From Stomoxys calcitrans (Eukaryota > Arthropoda > Insecta > Diptera > Muscidae): DNA of 64,000 nt. Location of the stretch: positions 192,664,206 through 192,728,205 of the forward strand of contig NC_081554.1 in the NCBI RefSeq assembly GCF_963082655.1, read 5' to 3'. The translations under genes were made by a program, and so were the position numbers. Within the stretch, counting starts at the first letter, position 1. Each line of letters begins with the position of its first letter. Positions 45,011-55,850 of the stretch are shown in pieces. The notes beneath the pieces are model-generated. The model saw only the letters and a list, made by a program, of their open reading frames with translations. It ran no database searches and was not told the origin of the DNA.

Positions 45011-46000
45011 AACACCAAGAAACTGCCTTTGGACTTCTTTTTTTTTATTTTTTTACTATATTTTAATACTTTTCTTACAAAAAATTTAAAAGCTCTTTAA
45101 TTTATTATCTTTAATGTCCAAATCGTTATTTTTATTCAAATACCTTAAACCGTTAAAATTCCCTCTATTAAAGCTTCATCTTAAACAATACATTTTCTTC
45201 GTTAAAAAGCTAAACTCTACAAGGAGAGAATATGCCTCAATATTCTCACATTACCTCTCTTAACTCTCACGCATACGAGTACGACAAACCAATAGGAAAG
45301 CTCTTTGCTGCTTACAATCACTAACACAGACACACACAAATGGCTGCGCACATTTGTAAATGTGAAGGCAGAATTGTAGTCGCTCATTGGTTAAACAATG
45401 AATGTAATATAAACCGAGACAATGTACCAATCCAGTCACAGTGCTGTCTGGACAACGGAAGTGACAACATCAACTATTGGGGCGGAAACGGATAAAGCAT
45501 AAGCAGTGTAATTTTTAATATTGTGTTTCTTCTTTTTAAGAAAATTCATAGGAATAAAATTAATAAAAATTTTGTTGAAAAGTGTTTTATTTAAAAATAA
45601 GTTAAGGAAAAGTAAATGAAATGTCGAACAGTTAATCATAAGATTTCATGGAAAAACTTCCCTATTTGAAAAAATTTTATATAAAATTCTGAAATTATTG
45701 AGGAAGTCTATGTAGAATAGATTGAAGGATTATGGCCATACTTTTTCTTGCTGCGCTTTCATGAAAAAGTGCCCTTGAGCTAACGTTTCAATCATAAGTA
45801 TTCGCCAGCACATGAATCATATTCTCAGTCATCTAACCAAGTTAGCTTCTCTGGTAAAGATTTCTCTTTTTGAAATTTTAAACAAATAGAGTTGAGGTGT
45901 TCTTGCGATAAAGGCCCTAGATGTTACGGGGTCTAATGGCAGGCCTTAAATTTGTTCCTAATGGCCTTTCGAAAATTTGTTCGGGCTGACGAACAGAGAC
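45011..46000. other. Unassigned DNA with a possible promoter
   Basis: No repeats recognised. Contains the TATA/initiator pair at 45408 and a 51-codon ORF (45340-45495) that overlaps it and shows no family signature. Confidence 0.4.
45408..45440 (+). promoter_or_regulatory. Possible TATA promoter
   Basis: TATAAACC at 45408 is followed 26-30 bp later by TCCAGTCACAGT, close to the insect initiator pattern. The spacing is canonical. No downstream coding exon was identified within the next kilobase, so the assignment is weak. Confidence 0.25.
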
Positions 46001-46114
46001 CCCTATTTATTCAAAACACAGGTTAAGATCTTGAATAGGCGAAATTGGGCTACATTAAGATATAGCTGTCATATAGACCGATTTAAAGATCTACGAAAAA
46101 CTATTCTGACTGTC

Positions 46115-46685
46115 AAATCTTCATTTGTGGTCCGGTTTTAATTTTTTTTTTGCTGGATAGTGCTTGAAGTGTCCAATATCTCTACTGGTTTTGGGAATAT
46201 ACTAGTTTTAATTCTTATTTGTTAAAATTTTCGATGAGATTGGCTACGTATTTTGAAATTTACGAAGGCATTTGTAAGACAATTTGCCGCAAAAAGTGTC
46301 CACATTTGATTATTCAGTTCAAAGTTATACAGCTTGGAATTAAAAAAGTAGGAAAATAGTGTATTCTTGAATTTTTTGGTCAAAGAAAGTATTTCTATTG
46401 ATTAGTCTTTATTGAAAATATGTCATCTTAAACGGGTGCTATATGTACTTCAAAATAGGCAAATTTTATTAAAAAATTGAAAAAAAAACCCCATCGAGTT
46501 CAAAAAATCCGAAGCGCAGATCCCCCAATTGGGCACATATCCAAATCAGGCATAAAAATGAAAATCAAATCACAAATGTTTTCGTAAATTGCAAAATACG
46601 AAACCAATCTCGGCCAAAATTTCATCAAATAATAATTAAGAATTTTAAAAATCGGACCACAAACGAAGCTTTGGCAGCCAGACAA
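46115..46685. repeat. Imperfect ~120-bp inverted repeat
   Basis: TTTGTGGTCCGGTTTTA near 46123 and GATTGGCTACGTATTTTG with AATTTACGAAGGCATTTGT (to 46278) are repeated in reverse at 46568-46682 (ACAAATGTTTTCGTAAATTG, CAAAATACGAAACCAATCTC, AAAATCGGACCACAAACG). The left arm carries an extra ~75 bp. Probably the arms of an unrecognised element. Confidence 0.6.
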
Positions 46686-46859
46686 ATTTTTCGAGGTGAC
46701 CAACTTTAGGGGCCAGTTTGAGTGACTCACGAAATTTTTCATACAATCTCGATTAGACCTAAGCTCTGACCCTTTCAAATTTCAAAGATATCTGTACCCG
46801 TTCTCATACGGCATACTTTTTACTAGTTTTTTTCGATGTTCTCCCACTGTGCGTCATCC

Positions 46860-46948
46860 GTTCCGGAGATGGTCCACATAGAATTTTCCTATTAAGTCCA
46901 AAAAAGGGCATTTATTACCGGATTTAGCTGAACAGCAAATATACGGTA
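46860..46948 (+). repeat. HINE family-A unit remnant
   Basis: AAAAAGGGCATTTATTACCG and GATTTAGCTGAA match part of one family-A unit. It lies immediately before the SINE and contains the left flank AAATATACGGTA. Confidence 0.4.
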
Positions 46949-47254
46949 CAGTAAGAAGGCCACCGTAGCGCAGAGGTTAGCATGTCCGCCTATGACGCTG
47001 AACGCCTGGGTTCGAATCCTGGCGAGACCATCAGAAAAAAATTTCTGCGGTGGTTTTCCCCTCCTAATGCTGGCAACATTTGTGAGGACCTATGCCATGT
47101 AAAACTTCTCTCCAAAGAGGTGTCGCACTGCGGCATGCCGTTCGGACTCGGCTAAAAAGAGGGAGGCCCCTTATCATTGAGCTTAAACTTGAATTGGACT
47201 GCAGTCATTGAGTCATGTGAGAAGTTTGGGTATAGGCAAAATTTTCATTTTTGT
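46949..47254 (+). mobile_element. tRNA-derived SINE, best copy
   Basis: A tRNA-like head (GGCCACCGTAGCGCAGAGG, TTAGCATGTCCGCC with A box; GGTTCGAATCC B box) is followed by an A-rich spacer. The body contains GCTGGCAACATTTGTGAGG and GTGTCGCACTGCGGCATGCC, and the 3' end GAGCTTAAACTTGAATTGG is followed by a T-rich end. It is bracketed by AAATATACGGTA at 46937-46948 and 47255-47266, a 12-bp target duplication consistent with L1/RTE-type retroposition. Confidence 0.85.
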
Positions 47255-47299
47255 AAATATACGGTATTAGTATATTTGTTGCAGCAAAGGTTCGCACTC

Positions 47300-47770
47300 A
47301 TCTTAGTGTGGCGAGGAACGTACGATCTGTCACTGCACGAAAGCTGGATATCGAAAAGCTGCAAACAAAACACGTGGCAACGGCATACTTCACTCGGCTG
47401 ACCCAATGGCTTGAAGAAAGCACCTCCTGTTCCGATAGTATAGCAGAGTAATGGCAAATCATGAAATGGGCAATGGCAAATCATTGCCTACTTCATGGAA
47501 AGAGATGCAACATCCGAACTTGGTCACCAAAAGCCTCCCACAAGGTACCTATGGAGCGCCAAAAAGCTACTTAAGCTAAGAATGCGGCGTACGGGAAAAC
47601 CTAACATTCAGTATCAACGCGCCTAAAGGAGTCTAGGCAACGGGAAAAAAGGAGAGAGGGGAAACGTCTCTTCAGCAAGAAGCAGAAAGAAATGGAAAGA
47701 AGTGAGTGTGAGCTAATAGAGATTTTTAGGAGCCAGAATAAAGTCCGAAAATTCAACTAAAGACCTTTGC
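47300..47770 (+). pseudogene. RTE-type ORF linker fragment
   Basis: The frame starting near 47336 reads ARKLDIEKLQTKHVATAYFT, then RLTQWLEESTSCSDSIAE, a stop, and WQIMKWAM. After frameshifts, QKEMERSECELIEIFRSQNK and VRKF appear near 47690-47755. This is the region between endonuclease and reverse transcriptase in RTE/CRACD2-like insect elements. Both flanking domains are absent, so it is an isolated dead fragment. Confidence 0.65.
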
Positions 47771-47869
47771 ATTCCAAAGGATGGATAATAATCGGTCTTC
47801 GACCGGGCTAAAGATTATCTCCTCTCTCATAGGTCCAACAGTAAAATCAAGTTAACACTCTTCTAATAA

Positions 47870-49894
47870 GTACAAGTCATTGTTCAAATTCGAAGCCATA
47901 TCCAAATATAGACCGATCTGAACCATATACGATACGGATGTCTGTCAAATTTCGGCGAAATCAAATTATAAATGCGCCTTTTATGGGGTCAAGACTTAAA
48001 ATCGAGAGATCGGTCTATACGGCAGCTATAGCCAAATCTGAACCGATCTGAGCTAAATTAAAGAAGGATATCGAAGACCCCAACACAACTCACTGTTCCA
48101 ATTTCGGCGACATCGGACAATAAATACGCCTTTTATGGGTCCAATATCTTAAATTCCGAGATCGGTCAATATGGCAGCTTTATCCAAATCTAGTCCGATC
48201 AGGGCCAAACTAAAGAAAGATGTCGAGTGGCCTAACACAACTCTCTGTCCTAAATTTCAGCAAAATCGAACAATAAATGTGGCTTTTATGGGCCTAAAAT
48301 CTTTAATCGGCGGATCGGTCTATATGACAGAGATCGGTCTATATGGCAACTATGTCCAAATCTGGACCGATCAGGACCAAATTGAAGAAGGATGTCGGAA
48401 GGCCCACTGTCGCAAATATTGGCAAAATCGGACAATCAATCCGCCTTTTATGGGCCTAAGACCCTAAATCGAGAGATCGGTCTATATGGCAGCTATATCC
48501 AAATCTATACCGATCAGGGCCAAATTAAAGAAAGATGTCGAGAGGCCTAACACAACTCACTGTGCCATATTTGGGTAAAATCGAACAGTAAATGTGGCTA
48601 TTATGGGCGTGAGACCTTAAATCGGGGCTATATCAAGATATACTCGAATATAGCTCATCTTCGAACTTAAGCTGCTTATAGATAAAAAAATTATTTTGAG
48701 CAAAATTTCAGCTCAATATATCTATTTTATACCCATCACCGTAGGATAGGCGGTTTATTCATTTAGTCATTCCGTTTACAAAACATTGAAATATTAACTT
48801 CCGAACCCACAAAGAATATATATTTCGGATCGTCGTAAAATTCTAAGACGATTTAACGATGGCCTTGTGTCTGCCCGTCCTTCTATTGTTATCATTCTAG
48901 AGCCTTCAAAAATTGAGATATTGATATCTTTTTTATGCACGCTGGTTAAGTTCTTGAACGGGTAAAATCGGATCATATTTGGATATATATACCAATTATA
49001 TATACCAATTTTCCGATAAAGGGTCTAAGGCCCATAAAAACTTTATTTTTCATCAGATTTTGGTGAAGTTTAAAACAGTTTGAGGCTTCCCAACAATTGA
49101 CCCCAATATGGTTCAGATCGGACTATATTTAGATATAGCTGCCATATAGACCGATCTGCCGATAAATGGTCTGAAGACCATAAAAGCTTTTTTTATTACC
49201 CGATTTCTCTGAAATTTGCAACAGCGGATTATTTTAAGCCTCCCGACATGTGACCTAAATATGGATTAGATCGGACTATATTTAGATATAGCTGCCATAT
49301 AGACCGATCTGCCGATAAAGGGTCTGAAGCCCATAAAAGCTTTATTTTTTATGCGATTTCGCTGAAATTTGGAATAGTGCCCAGTTTTAAGCCTCCCAAC
49401 ATCATACCTGAATATGATACAGTGCGGACTTTATTTAGATATAGCTGCCATATAGACCGATCTGCCGATAAAGGGTCTGAAGCCCATAAAAGCTTTAGTT
49501 TTTAACGGATTTTGCTAAAATTTGAAACAGTAAGTAGGTTAAGACCTCCCAACATCCGGGTTTTTTTTTTGGTTTTAATCGGTTTATAATTGGATATAAA
49601 TGCTAAAAAGTCCAATATTTTAATCTACAAAATTTAATAGTGGTATATGTATTAGACCATTCAATGTCCGTGCCGAATTTGGGTCCTTAAGTTATCCAAT
49701 TTTCACCTGATTGTGACAAAATGGTGTTTACATATATACCCGCGGTGGTGGGTATCCAAAGTTCGGCCCTGCCGAACTTAATGCCTTTTTACTTGTTTAA
49801 AACTGTAGGTTGATTACAACAGACAGACGGAAAGACGGACATGGCTAGATCGTCTTAGATTTTTACTACGATCAAGAATATATACTTTATTGGT
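47870..49894 (-). mobile_element. HINE, repeat family A, split by another HINE
   Basis: Reverse copy. Family-A units run from 47870 to 48727 (CACAACTCACTGT, GGGCCTAAGACCCTAAATCG). The copy is then interrupted, and resumes at 49797 with TTAAAACTGTAGGTTGATTA, ACAGACAGACGGAAAGACGG and CGATCAAGAATATATAC. Joining the flanks gives CTATTTTTAAAACTG, matching other family-A copies. The 3' hairpin and outermost 5' box are missing. Confidence 0.8.
48728..49796 (+). mobile_element. Full-length HINE, repeat family C, nested
   Basis: Inserted inside the family-A copy. Starts TATACCCATCACCGTAGG, has ATATATATTTC, a weak GTCTGCCCGTCC tract, and about five units (CCATATAGACCGATCTGCCG, TTTAAGCCTCCCAACATC). It ends GGTGGTGGGTATCCAAAG, hairpin TTCGGCCCTGCCGAA, TAATGCCTTTTTACTTGT. 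Its exact ends can be read because the host sequence is known. Confidence 0.85.
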
Positions 49895-50041
49895 TGAGCA
49901 CAGTTTTATTGTGCTCAAAAGGTAAGCTCTGCCTTTCTGAAACATCATTTTGGTATTGAAAGCTTCCGAGATTTTCTTTCCTATTTTTTCCCAGGAATGT
50001 GTACCAGTTATCGTCAAACTGCAGAGAGGTATTAATTTGTA

Positions 50042-50640
50042 GGAGTAGGAGTAAATCTAGCTGATTGAAATTTTGCACAAATACTTCCTATTAATGTTGG
50101 TCGGTTGATATTGTAAATCGTCCAGTTAGGTCTCACTGTTATACTTTTTGAGCCTCTAGAGAGCTCACTTTTTAAGCGATTTGCTCGATACTTTGTACTA
50201 TGACGTTTTTTATGACATTCAAAAGGTATGTTATGTCCAAAACCTAATGTGACTTCCATATAACCCGATTTCCCGATTATGCTTCCTGAACCTCCAGAGG
50301 GCGTAATTTTTATCCAATTTGTCTGAAAATTTTGCACAGTCACTGTTTCTTTGATCTGTAACATACGTGCGAAATATGGTCTACATCGGTCAAAAACTTG
50401 ATATAGCTCCGAAATAATCCTATCTCCAGATTTTGCTTTTTAAGCCCTTATGGGGCGCTATATTTATCCGATTTGTTTGAAATTTTGTACAATCGCATCT
50501 AGTATGGGTTGCAACATCGAAGCCAAGTATGGCCCGAATCAGTCTTAATCTGGTTATTCTTTTCTGCACATAAAGATATACCGGGCAAAGAACTTAAAAA
50601 AAGCGATCCATGGTGGAGGGTATATAAGATTTGGCACGTT
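50042..50640 (+). mobile_element. HINE, repeat family B, ends lost
   Basis: Begins with AGGAGTAAATCTAGCTGATT and GAAATTTTGCACAAATAC (the region just after the GTCY tract). It has about three family-B units and ends GGTGGAGGGTATATAAGATT, TTGGCACG, where the hairpin is broken. Both termini are lost. Confidence 0.7.
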
Positions 50641-52654
50641 GCATCGATCACAATGTGGTTTATCTGATTTTAAGTTTTTTCATTGAAGGACAACCAAGTG
50701 GCGTTCTGAATATCACAATGATGAATCTGGTGGTGTCAACTGCCCTGTTTTTGGCGCGCGGAAATCTATAAGCCTCAATTCATTATGAGACTTTTCTTCA
50801 TCAAAGCTAAAATTATCAAACGAAGTAAAGAAAATAAAGTGCTAATTCGCCAACCTCAGCGGGGGTCCTCAACATCAGAGATGACTGCCGCCCATTTTTT
50901 TTTTGTTTATTTACAATATTTGGTATTTACTACAAAAAGGAGTTACTATTCAAACGTTTTAGATAACAATTTAAAGCAAGATTTTATTAACCCAGGATGA
51001 GGTTGCCTTTATAAAATTTAAATATATTTAATTTTTCTAATTAGCGCTTTTCTCTTCCACTTTCAACAACAAATTTCCTCTATGTTTAATAACATGCCCA
51101 AAGTGCCTTTCAAATATCTTCTTAAAATTAAAGTCATAATCTTATGATCGTAAATGTGCCTCACACACACATACACACACATGTGTGTTTTTGCTTGAAC
51201 AGTAAGCCAACAATTGTAATCACCATTATTCGATTCGATTTTAATTGTGTTTCATTAATCATTTGCCCAAATGGTGGCGCAGTTGCATTTTCACATTTTG
51301 AAATTAACGGGCACAATGTCCCCCCCTCCCCCCATTGATATGCACTAAGCCCCCAAAGCAAAAACGGTGCCATCGCAACTCATTCCCTTACTCCCGGCAT
51401 TGTGTTGCACATTTACAGATGCTCAACGGAGGAGGAGAAGCATGAAGTAGAAGAGGAAAGAATACCAATATCAATATTACTCTCATAATGCTGGAACACA
51501 TTTCTGGCTCAGCGAACAAAAATCCCCCGCAGGTATGCCAGGCCATGAATGATTTTACTCACATCCAAACATAAATATGTACACAAATACATACAGGCAT
51601 ATGTAGGGCAACCCTCCAAACATTTGGAAGTGACTTTCTCACTCCCTCCCAGAATAGTCACTTTTTAGGTCCTTTTGTATGATAGTTTGTAGAGATTTCA
51701 AGATTTACAACAACAAAATACAGTACTGTCGGAATTCTATCATTCATGTTTCGCTAATTAGTTTCTCATAATCAACTGTTATTGCTACAAATTTAAAAAT
51801 AGATTTTTTGTTGTTGTTTTGGACGCTTACTCAAAAAACCCCAAACAAGAGAATGTATGTTAACTTAGCCTTCTGTAATGAAGAAAGGCCGGTAGCACAG
51901 AGGGATAGCATACGCCTCACAATCGTAACGTTGGCTGTTCAAATCCCAGTCAGGGAAAATCATTGCAAATAAAATCTTCGATTATTAATCTTGATTTGGA
52001 AAAGAAATAAATTAGAAAGAGAAATAAAAATTAGCCTCACTCTAAAAGGTAAAAAAAACATTTGGAAAATAAAAATTTATTTTTATAAATGACGTTGATA
52101 ATCGAATTTTACACTTTTTTTAGTCCCTATTTAGCCACTCATGGGTATATATCGCCAAGTGGCACGTTTTCTCCCGTACCGAGACACTAATTAGAGTAAA
52201 AAATGATATCGCCTGAGATTGTTTTCAACTTCCTTGAGTGCAGATTTAGTGACTCGCACGATAGAAAATGTTTGGAGGGAATGTAGATGTGCGTGTTGTA
52301 TTTTGATGTGTATTGATATGCGTCCTCTTACATATGTTTCAAGGCGTGTGATTTTAACATAACAATCATATGATTGCAAAGAAAGCAAAAAGTGCTAAAG
52401 ATAAAATATGAGTTTTTTTAAAACACTTTCATAGTTTGACAAAATAGTTTTAAATTTCCAATTTAAGGGGATTTTTTATAAAAATTTTGATTTTGAAAAA
52501 TTGTGGAACCTTTTCGTAGCCAGATTCTCCGAGAGCTTTATCTCATGTGTTTGGAGCATGTTCAAAGTTTCCACATCACCCAATTCATTGTATTTGAATA
52601 TAAGGATTCGAAAGTTACAATGCTGTCTAAGTTTACTCTTACATTGAAGGCTGA
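50641..52654. other. Unassigned AT-rich DNA
   Basis: Contains CACACA microsatellite (51163-51182), a C-rich run at 51320-51334, and the tRNA-like segment at 51889. No coding exon recognised. Confidence 0.5.
51889..51955 (+). mobile_element. tRNA-like segment, SINE head
   Basis: GCCGGTAGCACAGAGGGATA, GCATACGCC and GTTCAAATCCC have A- and B-box-like spacing, but the arms do not form a clean cloverleaf and an A-rich tail follows. Best read as the head of a different tRNA-derived SINE rather than a tRNA gene. Confidence 0.5.
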
Positions 52655-52756
52655 AATTTAGGTTAGGCTGTTTTGAAAAGAGGGTGCAGATATCAATCTG
52701 TCCCATGCCACTATAGACATACACCTAAGCCAGTAATCGGTTTGTTGTGCGCTCTA
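52655..52756 (-). repeat. Interspersed repeat, copy 2
   Basis: GAGGGTGCAGATATCAATC and CCTAAGCCAGTAATCGGTTT with GTTGTGCGCTCTA match 17170-17240. A TTAGGTTAGGCTG word precedes it. TTAGGTTA-type simple tails commonly mark retrotransposon 3' ends in flies, so this is probably a reversed 3' end. Confidence 0.5.
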
Positions 52757-53118
52757 GGTTACTGTTCAGAATTTCGAAAACACTAACCCTTGAAACAAAG
52801 CCCTCTGCCTAAAATACATTGCAAATCGCTGACCGTACTGATGTCTTATCTCAGAGTCATTTGAGGAATTTAAGATATTCTCTTCCACAAACTTCACTGC
52901 CGCCACATTTTCTCTCTTGGGAATACGAATCCCGAAAATTCAATCATAAATTGATCTCCTCAAAGCCAATAAAATTGGAAAAAACAATGATTTTGCATAT
53001 CGGTGTGAAAATAGTGCTTATACAACTAAGCTTTCTTTGGAAAAAATACACGCACACATCAACATGTCGCAGATATTGGAAAAGCATGCCCCCTTTTCCA
53101 TTAAACGTATTTGGAAAG

Positions 53119-53254
53119 TTTTTCACATCAAATCGTTTACAGAAAATAAGGGATATTTTGTTGTGGTAGGACATAATTGTTATTACTTATACGCTCCCAT
53201 TACCACATTACTAAATCATTGTTGTTACAGACAAACGAATTGATATGTTGAAAA
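53119..53254 (+). mobile_element. MITE-like repeat, copy U1
   Basis: Ends TTTTTCACATCAAATCGTTT and AACGAATTGATATGTTGAAA are inverted. The core TTATTACTTATACGCTCCCA is shared with five other copies further right. 136 bp, non-coding. Confidence 0.6.
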
Positions 53255-53315
53255 TACAAAATGCCTATGTTATGTTATAATCTCAGCTAAAACACTGCAA
53301 AAGAATTTGATATGG

Positions 53316-54490
53316 AGTCAAACGTTATCATATCCTCCTTTGACGCTGAAGGCCTGGGCTTAAATCTTAGCGAAAACTTCAGAAAAAAATTTTAGAGGTG
53401 GTTATCTACTCCTAGTGCTGACGACACTTGTGATGTATTTACTTAAGGTAACCAGCCGTGTAAACTTCTCTAATAAGTAGTGTCGCTTTGGGGCATGCCG
53501 TTCGGAATCAGAAATACCAAGTAAGAGCGTGCTAAGTTCGGCCGGGCCGAATCTTATAAACCCTTCACCATGGATCGCATTTGTCGAGTTCTATGCGCGG
53601 TATCTCTTTTTAGACAACTAAAGAATATTGAATAAGAACTGTTATGCTAATGGAGCTATATCAAGTTATAATCCGATTTGGACCATAAATGAATGCTGAA
53701 CATTGTAGAAGTCATTGTGTAATATTGGCTCAGGAAATGAAGATCCAAGATCGGTTTATATGACAGCTATACCAGATTATGAACCGAAGTGATACCAAAA
53801 CACTACGTCCAAAAATTCAGTCAAATCGAATGAGAATGCGCCCTCTAGAAGCTTAAGAAGTCAAGACCCAAGATCGGTTTATATGGCAGCTTTATCAAAA
53901 CTTGCACCCAATTTGAACCATACTTAACACAGTTGTTGGATATCATAACAAACACATCGTGCAAAATTTCACTCAAATCGGACGAGAATTGCGCCCTCTA
54001 GAAGCTCAAAAAGGCAAGACCCAAAATCGGTTTACATGACAGCTTTATCAAAACTTGGACCCAATTTGAACCACACTTAATACAGTTGTTAGAAGTGATA
54101 CCAAAACACCACGTGCCAAATTTCAATCAAATCGGATGAGAATTGCGCCCTCTAGAAGCTCAAGAAGTCAAGACCCAAGATCGGTTTATATAGCAGCTGT
54201 ATCAAAACATGTACCGATTTGGCCCATTTACAGTCCCAACTGACCTACACTAATAAAAAGTATTTGTGCAAAATTTCTAGCGGCTAGCGACAGACAGTCG
54301 GACGGACGGACGGACAGACGGACGGACATGGCTAGATCGATATACTTTATTGGGTCTCAGACGCATATTTCGAGGTATTACGAACAGAATGCCGAAATTA
54401 GTATACCCCCTTTTAGTATAAAAACGATACCCACTATTATTGAGCTTAAACTTGTATGGAACAGCACTAAATGATATAAGAGAAGTTGGA
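53316..54490 (+). mobile_element. SINE split by a HINE
   Basis: The left part (53316-53515) has TTTGACGCTGAAGGCCTGGG, GGTGGTTATCTACTCC and GGGGCATGCCGTTCGG. The right part (54421-54490) continues with ATTGAGCTTAAACTTGTATGG. Together they align to the SINE at 46949. The HINE at 53516-54420 lies between them. Confidence 0.7.
53516..54420 (-). mobile_element. HINE, repeat family B, inside a SINE
   Basis: Reverse copy with both ends: CCAAGTAAGAGCGTGC, hairpin TTCGGCCGGGCCGAA, family-B units (GCGCCCTCTAGAAGCTCAAG), a GACGGACGGACGGACAGACGG-like tract, TATACTTTATTGGGTCTCAG and AGTATACCCCCTTTTAGTAT. Internally deleted compared with the 1.5-kb copies. Confidence 0.8.
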
Positions 54491-54492
54491 GA

Positions 54493-55850
54493 ATCTCCAT
54501 TCGCCGAGCACCAGCATGGATTTCGAAGACGGCTCAGCACAATAACCGTTTTGCATGCCAACTCTGCAAACATTTGCCGGTTTGACATGGTCAGTCATGC
54601 CAAACCATTTGAGGACATCGTCCGCCAGGGCTGAAATGCTTTGTCACGTATATTGTGTTGGTCCCCAGTCGTTTGTGGAATTTAGAGATAAGAAGTCAAA
54701 ACCCCGTTGAGTGAAACAGGGAGTTCCCCAAGGTGTGGTGATATCTCCTCCACTGTTTAACCTCTACCTTTCCTCTATTCCACCCCCTCCAGACGACATA
54801 GAGATTGGATCATATGTGGACGATTGTACGGTCATGGCACCAGTGGCGCCCCCACTCATAAGTGACATCTGCGATAGGTTGAACGTCTACCTCAACTAAC
54901 TTGCCGCTTATTTAGATGCCTGATAGCTGAAGATAACTGCCACCAAATTGTGGACTATATACACGATGGTTAGGGAGCAGAATGTGATGGTCGATGAAGT
55001 GACAATTCTGACCATCAAGTGTCCCAAATACTTGGAGTCACATTTGACAGCTCTTACAAATTCTCCTCACATGCCACTGCAATTTTTGATATGGTCGGAA
55101 ATAGAAACAAGGTCTTCCAATCACTTGCCAGCAGTAATTGGGGTGCTGACAAAGAAACCATGTTGACCACGTACAAAGCAATTGGCCGGTTTGTGGTAAG
55201 CTATGCAGTGCCAGTGTGGTCTCGTCAGCTATGCGGCAAGCTTTGGAATAATATTCAGATCTGTCAGAATACAGCTCTTTGAACTGCAATGGGCTATCTC
55301 CTCAGTACCTTCATCAGGAGACAAAGACCGTACCCATGCGAAGACATAACTTCATGTTGTCCAAGCAATATCTGCTGGGCTGTTATCGCAGAGACCATCC
55401 AAATCATCATCTTGTGGATAGATATCCACCACCCAGAAGCCTTAAACTGGATCTACATGATCTAGAGCGTGAGGTTCAGCGCTAGAGCACTTCTACATCA
55501 AGCGGCATATCATGGGGTCTGAACTACATTCATGCAGAAACGGTACCAGATGCTGTGAATAGTGTTAATCTTGTCATTGGAGATCGACCGCCACCCATCG
55601 CACCTGAAGAAATTGACATCCTCCAGTAAACCAGAGTAGTTCTGGCTCAACTACGCTATGGCAGATGCAGTCGTCTCAACTCCTACAGAGAAAGGTTTGG
55701 TGCCAACGTTCAGGATGTGTTACCCAAACTGCCCAACCAACCCACTCTACTCAGACTCAGATACATCTGGACATATCCCACACACACAGAGTTCCTGGAT
55801 CTGGATATTTAACAGAACCAACAGAAATTTTTGCAATGGAAAAGGAAAGT
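54493..55850 (+). pseudogene. Jockey-clade retrotransposon RT pseudogene
   Basis: Fragment of ORF2. AEHQHGFRRRLSTITVLHAN (54500 on) is the RT region after motif 1. A large internal deletion follows, then KQGVPQGVVISPPLFNLYLS and EIGSYVDDCTVMA (54711-54840), where the usual YADD reads YVDD with both aspartates kept. Further frames give ILGVTFDSSYKFSSHATAIF, NKVFQSLASSNWGADKETML, TYKAIGRFVVSYAVPVWSRQ and IQICQNTAL. The C-terminal part includes QLRYGRCSRLNSY (55645-55685). Several frameshifts and stops are present. The wording is typical of the Jockey clade in flies. There is no endonuclease and no poly(A) tail. Confidence 0.8.

Noticed and set aside
45340..45495. 51-codon plus ORF starting MAAHICKCEG
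   Set aside because: Overlaps a better TATA/initiator candidate, no family resemblance, no splice or poly(A) support.
46949..47030. Possible tRNA gene (A and B boxes)
   Set aside because: Head of a SINE: same sequence recurs at 44517 (reverse) and 9790, with a shared non-tRNA body and target duplication.
51889..51955. Possible second tRNA gene
   Set aside because: Stems do not pair well and an A-rich tail follows; more like another SINE head.
52660..52675. TTAGGTTAGG as an insect telomere repeat
   Set aside because: Only one or two units, and flies lack TTAGG telomeres; it fits a simple retrotransposon tail better.
52819..53169. 116-codon plus ORF
   Set aside because: Runs into MITE copy U1 and has no domain signature.
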